Source: an uncultured Ruminococcus sp. (GTDB lineage Bacteria > Bacillota > Clostridia > Oscillospirales > Ruminococcaceae). From it: a DNA stretch of 7,848 nucleotides. A program made the position numbers and the translations under genes. Below are positions 1 to 4,028 of this stretch, piece after piece (within the stretch, counting starts at the first letter, position 1; each line of letters starts with the position of its first letter). The DNA is taken from positions 1 to 7,848 of the forward strand of contig CALEJX010000406.1 of NCBI GenBank assembly GCA_937898375.1, read 5' to 3'. The notes under the pieces were generated by a model. It searched no databases. It was not told the origin of the DNA and saw only the letters and a program-made list of their open reading frames with translations.

Positions 1-80
1 GACAAGAATATGAAACTAGCCAAAAATTTTATACTGCATTTACGATATTTCATATGCTATATAAAAATAGTAATAATAAA

Positions 81-107
81 GACCTTTCCGCACAAAGCAG
101 AAAGGTC
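81..107 (-). terminator. Intrinsic terminator of the hydrolase-azlCD operon
   Basis: Seen: GACCTTTC at 81-88 pairs perfectly with GAAAGGTC at 100-107 around an 11-base loop. Read leftward, the hairpin is followed by a T-rich run (TTTATTATTACTATTTTT, complement of 63-80). Rightward there is no T-run, so it serves the minus strand. It lies about 160 bases beyond the azlD stop and no other leftward gene intervenes, so it is the probable end of that operon. The T-run is interrupted, so efficiency is uncertain. Confidence 0.7.
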
Positions 108-156
108 AAAGTATGTCGAATATCTTAAACGTATAGCGAGCAAATCAGCGGATACA

Positions 157-182
157 GCGGGCGACCTCAGGTCGCCCCTACA
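157..182 (-). repeat. Palindromic intergenic repeat, copy 1
   Basis: Seen: GGGCGACCT (159-167), one central base, AGGTCGCCC (169-177), then CCTACA. Read on the minus strand it is the family form TGTAGGGGCGACC...GGTCGCCC found also at 3929, 6554, 6618, 7631 and 7683. It lies in the 3' untranslated region of the azlCD operon. The arms are 9 bases with a one-base centre, longer than in most copies. It is REP/MITE-like in behaviour (short, palindromic, intergenic), but the mobilising enzyme is unknown. Confidence 0.85.
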
Positions 183-291
183 CAAAACTTCAAATAAGCT
201 GACTAATAAGCTCTGAGCCAGTGGGCTGTCGAGGACGCAAGCCCCTACATAAAATTTCCTGTGCAGCTTTAAATAAGCCGACAAATAAGTA
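175..291 (-). repeat. Tandem duplication of the azlD 3' end plus repeat edge
   Basis: Seen: two similar blocks lie side by side. The block from 175 runs from GCCCCTACACAAAACTTC into AAATAAGCTGACTAATAAG. The block from 241 runs from GCCCCTACATAAAATTTC, has about 12 extra bases, then AAATAAGCCGACAAATAAG. The second block contains the azlD stop codon and last codons (…C-R-L-I-stop); the first carries a degenerate version of the same codons and stop (S-Q-L-I-stop) outside any gene. The simplest reading is a local duplication of the azlD tail with its adjoining palindromic repeat, followed by divergence. Confidence 0.6.
223..250 (-). repeat. Palindromic intergenic repeat, divergent copy 2
   Basis: Seen: GGGCT at 223-227 and AGCCC at 240-244, followed by CTACAT. 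On the minus strand this begins TGTAGGGGC like the main family and ends in GCCC, but the interior (TTGCGTCCTCGACA) differs from the GACC/GGTC core. It has the same orientation as copy 1, and the distance between them equals the azlD-tail duplication period. It may be a second subfamily sharing only the outer ends. Confidence 0.55.
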
Positions 292-589
292 TCACACAGA
301 AGCTTGCAATGCAGGCAAATGCCGCAACTACGATAAGGCTTTTTTCCTTGAATGCAAGCACGCAGGCTGTTATAAGTCCCGCTATGGAAGCCGCAAGGTT
401 TCCTGTTGAGAAAAGTATGGAGGGAAACGTCATTGCTCCAAGCACTGCGTATGGCACATAGTAAAGAAAGCTTTGCGCAAATCTGTTTGTTATCTTGCCT
501 TTGAAAATAACGAACGGCAGGGCACGGATAAGATAGGTCACGCCTGCCATGATGAAAAGATAAATAAAGAAATCTCTTATACTCAGCAT
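269..589 (-). CDS. azlD: AzlD, small subunit of branched-chain amino acid exporter
   Basis: 106 residues, a typical AzlD length. The protein is almost entirely hydrophobic, with about four predicted membrane spans and the family's RALPF motif at residues 22-26, near the end of the first span. AzlD works with AzlC in the cytoplasmic membrane; the pair is known for export of branched-chain amino acids and analogues such as 4-azaleucine. The ATG at 589 overlaps the azlC stop by seven bases, implying translational coupling, and is preceded by a GGAGGA ribosome site inside the azlC end. The stop codon lies in a block duplicated just downstream (175-291). The identification is firm from the motif and the azlC partner; the exact substrate is inferred. 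Confidence 0.92.
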   Translation of the reverse strand: MLSIRDFFIYLFIMAGVTYLIRALPFVIFKGKITNRFAQSFLYYVPYAVLGAMTFPSILFSTGNLAASIAGLITACVLAFKEKSLIVVAAFACIASFCVILICRLI

Positions 590-1293
590 TGACCGTCCTC
601 CTCACTCCTAACAGGCATGAGAGCCGCCATTATTCCTGCGGAAAGAACAGTGCAAATTATTATAGAAAATCCTCCTGATACCTTATTAAGTATAGGCAGC
701 CACTTGAAACAGCAGCTTAGAAGCGCCGCAAATATCGCCGCCATTGCAATGCCCTTGTTTTTCTTTGCAGGCGGTATTATTATTGCAAGAAACATTCCGT
801 ATATTGCAATGCTAAGTGCGCTTATTACTATCTCAGGGAGAATTTTTCCTGCCGCCGCACCTATAAGAGTGCCTAGCGACCAGCCTGCTACAGGCAGCGC
901 TATAAGACCATACATATACTGCCTTGAAACTTCCCCTATATTTCCCATTGCCATGACAAAAATTTCGTCTGTCACGCCGAAGCCTACCAGCCAGCGGTGT
1001 ATTCCCGACAGGGACTTGTCGGCTTTCTGCGAAAGAGATATTGACATAAGGGCATATCTCAGGTTGATTATAAACTGCGCACAAGCCATTTCTATCCAGA
1101 AACCGCCGCCCGACAGCATAATGTCAAGTCCTGCGAACTGACCTGCCGAGGTCACGTTGCAAATGGAGATAAGCACAGTTTCCCACCAGCTTAGACCGCC
1201 TTTTACGCCTTGAAGTCCGAATGTAAATGATACCGAAAGATATCCCAAGGCGATAGGTATGCCGTCTTTAAGACCTTTTTTGAAACCACTCAT
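583..1293 (-). CDS. azlC: AzlC family branched-chain amino acid permease
   Basis: 236 residues, full length for AzlC. Several hydrophobic spans cover most of the protein. Family motifs are visible: G-Y-L-S-V-S-F-x-F-G near residues 17-26, SAGQFA at 49-54, NLRYALM at 78-84 and TDE at 108-110. AzlC is the large membrane subunit of the AzlCD exporter. It follows the cysteine hydrolase gene after only 34 bases and overlaps azlD, so all three are probably one transcript. The ATG at 1293 has only a weak ribosome site (GCGGAA), part of which lies in a small TTCG-loop hairpin at 1302-1313. No truncation is seen. Substrate specificity cannot be read from the sequence. Confidence 0.93.
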   Translation of the reverse strand: MSGFKKGLKDGIPIALGYLSVSFTFGLQGVKGGLSWWETVLISICNVTSAGQFAGLDIMLSGGGFWIEMACAQFIINLRYALMSISLSQKADKSLSGIHRWLVGFGVTDEIFVMAMGNIGEVSRQYMYGLIALPVAGWSLGTLIGAAAGKILPEIVISALSIAIYGMFLAIIIPPAKKNKGIAMAAIFAALLSCCFKWLPILNKVSGGFSIIICTVLSAGIMAALMPVRSEEDGQC

Positions 1294-1301
1294 AAATTAT
1301 T

Positions 1302-1313
1302 CCGCCGAAGCGG
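1302..1313 (-). promoter_or_regulatory. TTCG-loop hairpin over the azlC ribosome site
   Basis: Seen on the minus strand: CCGC-TTCG-GCGG, a perfect four-base stem closed by the very stable UUCG tetraloop, in the 34-base gap between the hydrolase stop and the azlC start. Its 3' arm contains the only G-rich stretch near the azlC start. Inference: it may lower or tune azlC translation unless ribosomes arrive from the upstream gene. Confidence 0.4.
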
Positions 1314-1327
1314 TGTTCCCCCTCAAA

Positions 1328-1858
1328 TCAAAAATTATCTATTCTGCATTGACATGACGCCATTGTAACGAGCGCCGCCTTGTGGCTTTCTTCCGTTACC
1401 CCTGCGCAGGCGTTTGCGTCAACTATGACCTCGCACTCAGGGCAGAAAGCCTTTATGAGCAGAGCGTTGGATACCACGCAAATGTCCGTGCAAAGTCCGC
1501 AAAGCTCTATCTCGTCCCCTGCCTTTGTGACCTCGGAAAGGTGCTGTGCAAGCTCCGCAGAGCCGAAAGTGCTTTTCTCAAAAACTTCTGCGCTTCCAAC
1601 CATAGCTTCCGCCACCTGAGCCGCAGGCTGCCAGCCCTCTGTGCCCTTTATGCAATGCTCCACAGGGAGCTTTTTGCCCTCGGGGGTTTCAAGATAATCC
1701 TTGAAATGTGTGTCAAGGGTCATAAGCACAGCGCCGCCCTCGGATTTGTAACTGCGTATTTTTTCACATACCGCAGGAACTATCTTTTCCGCCGCCTTTG
1801 AACCAAGACTGCCTGATACGAAATCGTTTTGCATATCAACAACTATAAGATATCTCAT
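1328..1858 (-). CDS. Nicotinamidase/isochorismatase-family cysteine hydrolase
   Basis: 176 residues. The family triad is visible: Asp8 in VVDMQNDF, Lys95 in FEKSTFGS, and Cys127 in GLCTDICV. Asp49 and His51 (DTH) plus His68 in the PVEHCIKGTEG block match the metal site of nicotinamidases, which favours nicotinamide deamidation (NAD salvage, pncA-like) over other amide hydrolysis. It is shorter than E. coli PncA (about 213 residues), so the name pncA is not assigned. A strong AAAGGAG ribosome site lies about ten bases before the ATG at 1858, and a consensus-like promoter lies at 1925-1953. It heads an operon with azlC and azlD, an unexpected partner. Cytoplasmic; no signal peptide. Family certain, substrate uncertain. 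Confidence 0.85.
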   Translation of the reverse strand: MRYLIVVDMQNDFVSGSLGSKAAEKIVPAVCEKIRSYKSEGGAVLMTLDTHFKDYLETPEGKKLPVEHCIKGTEGWQPAAQVAEAMVGSAEVFEKSTFGSAELAQHLSEVTKAGDEIELCGLCTDICVVSNALLIKAFCPECEVIVDANACAGVTEESHKAALVTMASCQCRIDNF

Positions 1859-1907
1859 ATTCTATTTACTCCTTTCACTTACGATAGGGTCAGATCCGAT
1901 ATATTAT

Positions 1908-1923
1908 TTACTTCATAAAGTAA
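1908..1923 (-). promoter_or_regulatory. Palindrome over the predicted transcription start
   Basis: Seen: TTACTT-CATA-AAGTAA, six-base arms and a four-base centre, starting two bases downstream of the -10 box of the hydrolase-azlCD promoter. The predicted start (about 1918) falls inside it. This is where a repressor would block initiation, so it is a candidate operator; an AT-rich chance palindrome is the alternative. Confidence 0.4.
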
Positions 1924-1924
1924 C

Positions 1925-1953
1925 ATTATATCTCTTAAATATGAATTTTTCAA
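1925..1953 (-). promoter_or_regulatory. Promoter of the hydrolase-azlC-azlD operon
   Basis: Read on the minus strand: -35 TTGAAA (1953-1948), exactly 17 bases, -10 TATAAT (1930-1925). The predicted start is near 1918, giving a leader of about 60 bases before the ATG at 1858. The boxes match the sigma-A consensus at 11 of 12 positions. It lies downstream of the terminator at 1972-2001, so the operon does not depend on the small RNA promoter. Confidence 0.8.
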
Positions 1954-1970
1954 CGTATACTTAAAATGGG

Positions 1971-2096
1971 CAAAAAAAATGCTGAGCAACGGTGCTCAGC
2001 AGAAAATAAAATAAAAAAACTATGTGTAGAACAAAAGAAAGGAGACAACAAAACGGATGTTAAATCAAACAAATTATGTTCAATATCCTTAACATC
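1971..2096 (-). ncRNA. Candidate small non-coding RNA, about 125 nt
   Basis: Seen: a consensus-like leftward promoter (2103-2131) predicts a start at about 2096, and an intrinsic terminator ends the transcript at about 1971. No open reading frame with a ribosome site fits between. The RNA would begin with an 8-base stem (GAUGUUAA 2096-2089 with UUAACAUC 2063-2056). Inside it a second 6-base helix with two G-U pairs (UGAACA/UGUUUG) closes a 5-base loop. Then follow about 50 pyrimidine-rich, apparently unpaired bases and the terminator hairpin. The unpaired part contains UCUCCUUUCU, complementary to AGGAG-type ribosome sites, as in Firmicute trans-acting sRNAs that block translation. It matches no class I recognise. 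A leader RNA of the downstream hydrolase operon is the alternative, but no antiterminator was found. Confidence 0.6.
1972..2001 (-). terminator. Strong intrinsic terminator ending the candidate small RNA
   Basis: Seen: GCTGAGCA (1981-1988) pairs perfectly with TGCTCAGC (1993-2000), extended to nine base pairs by T1980-A2001, with a four-base loop. Read leftward it is followed by eight consecutive T (complement of 1972-1979). On the plus strand the following bases are A-rich, so the direction is clear. No protein gene ends at it: the nearest leftward gene stops at 2432. Confidence 0.9.
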
Positions 2097-2102
2097 AATT
2101 AA

Positions 2103-2131
2103 ATTATAACCCCTTTTGCTGCGATAGTCAA
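2103..2131 (-). promoter_or_regulatory. Strong promoter of the candidate small RNA
   Basis: Read on the minus strand: -35 TTGACT (2131-2126), exactly 17 bases, -10 TATAAT (2108-2103). This matches the sigma-A consensus at 11 of 12 positions. The start would be G2096, seven bases after the -10 box, the first base of the 5' hairpin. No coding sequence follows within reach before the terminator. Confidence 0.8.
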
Positions 2132-2317
2132 GAAAAAGTTGCAAAGAACTTGTTAATTTTCTGAAAATTCGGGATTTTGCACAAATATTTCGCTGACATT
2201 ATGCCAACAATGACATCTGCGTGAGGTCTAAACTTAAGCCAACTTAAAAAAGTAAAATTACTTATCCATTCTAAAATGCCATGATGTTCAAATTTTTGCA
2301 TTGCAGACAAAATAATA
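2132..2317. other. AT-rich intergenic stretch, upstream region of the small RNA promoter
   Basis: No gene, RNA or promoter could be supported here. It holds small symmetries: AAGTT/AACTT arms at 2136-2151 just upstream of the -35 box, AATTTTC-T-GAAAATT at 2155-2169 (about 66 bases before the predicted start), a TGACAT pair 17 bases apart (2194 and 2211), and AAGTAA-AA-TTACTT at 2250-2263. The first two are placed where activators or repressors could bind, but AT-rich DNA yields such palindromes by chance. Confidence 0.35.
2155..2169. promoter_or_regulatory. 15-base perfect palindrome upstream of the small RNA promoter
   Basis: Seen: AATTTTC, a single central T, GAAAATT. It is centred at 2162, about 66 bases upstream of the predicted small RNA start, a usual distance for an activator site. 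No regulator is known for it; a chance AT-rich palindrome remains possible. Confidence 0.3.
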
Positions 2318-2424
2318 AGGTCATGACAGCAGGAAAGAGAGCCGATTTTAGAATATGCAGCAGGCAAACCCATGTTAAATTGCTGCCCTCTGAAACAAGG
2401 CTCCCTCTCCTGTTGTCATGACCT
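2318..2424 (-). repeat. 107-base imperfect inverted-repeat element behind the DUF378 gene
   Basis: Seen: 26-base arms at 2318-2343 and 2399-2424 match at 23 positions. Each arm contains the 8-base palindrome GTCATGAC (2320-2327 and 2415-2422). Between them, GCAGCA (2357-2362) and TGCTGC (2381-2386) form an inner stem. The element begins seven bases after the DUF378 stop codon, so the leftward mRNA would carry it as a long 3' hairpin followed by TTATTATTTTG, which could terminate transcription. Alternatives are a MITE-like mobile element (terminal inverted repeats, but no clear target duplication) or a separate structured RNA. It matches none of the common RNA families I know. Confidence 0.6.
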
Positions 2425-2434
2425 GTAGGGGCTA
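2425..2434 (+). repeat. Half copy of the palindromic repeat forming the DUF378 stop codon
   Basis: Seen: TGTAGGGGCT, identical to the left edge of the repeat family (compare the minus strand of 223-250). The minus-strand reading TAG of 2432-2434 is the DUF378 stop codon, so this edge supplies the end of the gene. The other palindrome arm is absent. A match this short may be coincidental. Confidence 0.35.
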
Positions 2435-2638
2435 CTCCTCGGTGACAAGTCTGTTGTCTTTGAAAAACAGCGAAATGCACCAAATAGCCGAAATAGCTAC
2501 TAAAACGTAGATTATCCTGCTGAGTATCGCCGCAGCACCTCCGAAAAGAAATGCCACAAGGTCGAACTGGAAAATGCCCACAAGTCCCCAGTTTATGCCG
2601 CCTATTATGAGAAGCAGCAGTGCGATCCTATCTATCAT
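2432..2638 (-). CDS. DUF378 family small membrane protein (YuzA-like)
   Basis: 68 residues with two hydrophobic spans (about 4-24 and 38-60) and a short charged tail. The GGINWGLVGIFQFDLV block at residues 13-28 and the following glycine-rich turn are the hallmark of DUF378 proteins, usually 60-80 residues and of unknown function. A strong AAAGGAGG ribosome site lies eight bases before the ATG at 2638. The leader contains a hairpin at 2677-2690. No convincing minus-strand promoter was found between 2656 and 2830, though a TATAAA box is present near 2728. The gene appears monocistronic, divergent from the aldose epimerase gene, with the 107-base inverted repeat immediately behind it. Confidence 0.88.
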   Translation of the reverse strand: MIDRIALLLLIIGGINWGLVGIFQFDLVAFLFGGAAAILSRIIYVLVAISAIWCISLFFKDNRLVTEE

Positions 2639-2674
2639 GAGAAATTCCTCCTTTGAAGATTAAGATATGGATAA

Positions 2675-2700
2675 GTCCGCCCATCGGCGGGCTGTTGATT
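2675..2700. repeat. Hairpin in the DUF378 leader, possible divergent repeat copy
   Basis: Seen: CCGCC-CATC-GGCGG (2677-2690) followed by GCTGTTGATT. The tail GTTGATT also follows the repeat at 3929-3958 (GCCCGTTGATT), which suggests a decayed member of the family. On the DUF378 mRNA it would form a five-pair GC stem in the 5' leader, about 40 bases before the start codon. The sequence TCGGCGGGCT inside it recurs at 2809-2818. Confidence 0.4.
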
Positions 2701-2799
2701 GTAGTATTGTCATATTTTTTTGATTTATACATCACCTGTTTGGTAAAAAACTACTAAAAAACAATGTGAAAATTCTATATAAAAATCTGTGTTTTGTAC

Positions 2800-2828
2800 T
2801 AGACAAAATCGGCGGGCTATGTTATAAT
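2800..2828 (+). promoter_or_regulatory. Promoter of the aldose epimerase-cellobiose phosphorylase unit
   Basis: Seen: -35 TAGACA (2800-2805), 17 bases, -10 TATAAT (2823-2828). This is 11 of 12 consensus positions. A-rich tracts at 2745-2790 could act as an UP element. The predicted start near 2835 rules out a TTG start at 2831 for the following gene and leaves a leader of about 100 bases. Confidence 0.75.
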
Positions 2829-2834
2829 GATTGT

Positions 2835-2935
2835 ATATTAATCGTTTAAGTAAAAAATATTATGGTAAGGCGGACTTTGTTGTCGCTTTACACCATGGGG
2901 GCGTTTCTTTTTTGAATAGTATAGATCTTAAATTC
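2835..2935 (+). promoter_or_regulatory. Structured 5' leader of the epimerase gene
   Basis: Seen: a hairpin at 2864-2893 (GTAAGGC plus GAC against GTC plus GCTTTAC, with one bulged G and a six-base loop). After it comes ATGGGGGCG and a T-rich run TTTCTTTTTT at 2904-2913. A weaker alternative stem (2884-2903, three of six pairs G-U) would use the hairpin's 3' arm and end directly at the T-run. That is the arrangement of an attenuator, but the second stem is poor. No known riboswitch class was recognised. Confidence 0.35.
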
Positions 2936-3916
2936 ATGTTCAAAGATACGGAATGTGTCAGAATGCAGTCGGGAAAGTATTCCTGTGTTATCGCACCAAA
3001 GCTGGGTGCGGCTGTGCTGAGACTTCGTGACGAGGAAAACGGCATCGAGGTGTTCAGATATCGTGACGACTGCACTCTCAAAACTATAAATAAGGCAAGA
3101 GAGATATGGGGTCTGCCTACTCTGTTTTTGCCTAACCGCTTTGACAAGGGCGTTATAAAGACCTCTGATGCGGTATATCAAATGCCTATAAATGAGAAAA
3201 AGCTTGATAACTTTATCCATGGCTGGGTGCATAAAAGAGAACACGAAATAGAATGTTATTCAACACAGGATAAAAAAGCCGTGCTCGTTACTTCTTATAC
3301 TTTTGACAAGAATGACGAGATGTATGCTTATTTCCCTGTTGATTTTAAAATATCGTATACGTTTACATTGTCTGAAAACGGTCTTTTGCAGGAGATATAC
3401 CTGACAAACAACAGCGACAAGGCTCTGCCTGTTTCTATCTGCACTCATACCTGCCTTAATGCGCCTATGTGCGACGGCGGCAGGGAGGAGTCAATGAGAA
3501 TGTGCGTGCCTATTATCGAAAAGTGCGAGCTTGACAAGAGATGTCTGCCAACAGAAAAGCTTCTGCCGCTAAAAAAGAAAGACATTGAATACAAAGAGGG
3601 TACAAAGATGCCTACACTGCATAATATCTCAAACGATATGTACACCGCAGGCATGAACAAGCTTGACGGCAAGGATTTCTATGGCTCTTATGTTGTGGAT
3701 ACCGACAATGGTCATAAGGTCTGCAATGAGGTGTCAAAGGAATTTAAGTTCTGGAATATGTGGAACGATAAGGGCAAGAAAGGTTATTTCTGTCCTGAGC
3801 CTATGACCGCTATGATAAACTCTCCTAACCTTAGCCTGCCTAATGAGGTGAGCGGCTATGAGGAGATAACAAAGGGTCACACATTCAAGTGCTGGCAGAG
3901 ATTTTTTACTGAATAA
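2936..3916 (+). CDS. Aldose 1-epimerase family protein (galactose-mutarotase fold)
   Basis: 326 residues from the ATG at 2936. The family layout is visible: an N-terminal strand with KLGAAVLRLRD (22-32), GLPTLFLPNRFDKG (59-72), FIHGWVH (93-99), the catalytic-type His171 in CTHTCLNAP, and Glu288 in CPEPMTAMINSPN, equivalent to the catalytic base of mutarotases. The enzyme interconverts alpha and beta anomers of aldoses in the cytoplasm; no signal peptide is present. The frame stays open for 35 codons upstream, but the promoter lies there. No good ribosome site precedes ATG 2936, so TTG 2912 or ATG 2963 remain possible. It lies 112 bases before cellobiose phosphorylase, which fits anomer handling of released glucose. 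The exact sugar is inferred. Confidence 0.82.
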   Translation: MFKDTECVRMQSGKYSCVIAPKLGAAVLRLRDEENGIEVFRYRDDCTLKTINKAREIWGLPTLFLPNRFDKGVIKTSDAVYQMPINEKKLDNFIHGWVHKREHEIECYSTQDKKAVLVTSYTFDKNDEMYAYFPVDFKISYTFTLSENGLLQEIYLTNNSDKALPVSICTHTCLNAPMCDGGREESMRMCVPIIEKCELDKRCLPTEKLLPLKKKDIEYKEGTKMPTLHNISNDMYTAGMNKLDGKDFYGSYVVDTDNGHKVCNEVSKEFKFWNMWNDKGKKGYFCPEPMTAMINSPNLSLPNEVSGYEEITKGHTFKCWQRFFTE

Positions 3917-3928
3917 TATTAAAATGCA

Positions 3929-3958
3929 GTAGGGGCGACCTGAGGTCGCCCGTTGATT
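3929..3958 (+). repeat. Palindromic intergenic repeat, copy 3
   Basis: Seen: GTAGGGGCGACCT (3929-3941), one base, AGGTCGCCC (3943-3951), then GTTGATT. Nine-base arms as in copy 1. It is wrapped by AAATGC (3922-3927) and GCATTT (3961-3966), which extend the inverted symmetry. It occupies the gap between epimerase and phosphorylase genes; no T-run follows, so it is not an obvious terminator. Its tail supplies a possible -35 box for the next gene. Confidence 0.85.
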
Positions 3959-3980
3959 ACGCATTTGTAAGGGTAATAAT
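3953..3980 (+). promoter_or_regulatory. Possible internal promoter of cellobiose phosphorylase
   Basis: Seen: TTGATT (3953-3958), 16 bases, AATAAT (3975-3980). The -35 matches four of six consensus positions and the -10 matches five of six. A start near 3987 would give a leader of about 40 bases. The -35 lies in the tail of the palindromic repeat. Read-through from the promoter at 2800 is an equally good source of transcript. Confidence 0.35.
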
Positions 3981-3993
3981 TAAGAAATTAATT
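3978..3993 (+). promoter_or_regulatory. AT palindrome ahead of the phosphorylase gene
   Basis: Seen: AATTAA-GAAA-TTAATT, six-base arms around a GAAA centre, overlapping the start region of the possible internal promoter. It could be an operator or a weak GNRA-loop hairpin; chance in AT-rich DNA is plausible. Confidence 0.25.
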
Positions 3994-4028
3994 AGCAATA
4001 GATAAATTACGAAAGGTGGAAATTATTG

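Noticed and set aside
10..216. 68-residue open frame on the plus strand at the left edge
   Set aside because: It runs through the terminator and a repeat copy, and no ribosome site is present.
57..605. 182-residue open frame on the minus strand overlapping azlD
   Set aside because: A different frame of azlD and its 3' region that runs through two palindromic repeats and the terminator; no protein family character.
617..1141. 174-residue open frame on the plus strand
   Set aside because: It lies opposite azlC, which has clear family motifs; no ribosome site or family resemblance.
1382..1801. 139-residue open frame on the plus strand
   Set aside because: Antisense shadow of the cysteine hydrolase; starts without a ribosome site and resembles nothing known.
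2037..2092. Plus-strand AAAGGAG followed by a short ORF (ATG at 2057, 11 codons)
   Set aside because: No plus-strand promoter precedes it, and the purine stretch is simply the complement of the pyrimidine-rich part of the candidate small RNA.
1950..2144. 64-residue open frame on the minus strand
   Set aside because: Its start lies upstream of the small RNA promoter boxes and it reads through the terminator, so it would not be on that transcript intact.
2318..2424. Considered as SRP RNA or 6S RNA
   Set aside because: The SRP core motif (GGAAG...AGCAGCC type) is absent, and the element is too short and lacks the central bubble layout of 6S RNA.
2862..2915. 17-codon ORF in the leader of the epimerase gene
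   Set aside because: No ribosome site precedes its ATG and no codon pattern suggests a leader peptide.
2831..2935. N-terminal extension of the epimerase from TTG at 2831
   Set aside because: This start lies at or before the predicted transcription start, and the extra 35 residues do not resemble the family's N-terminus.
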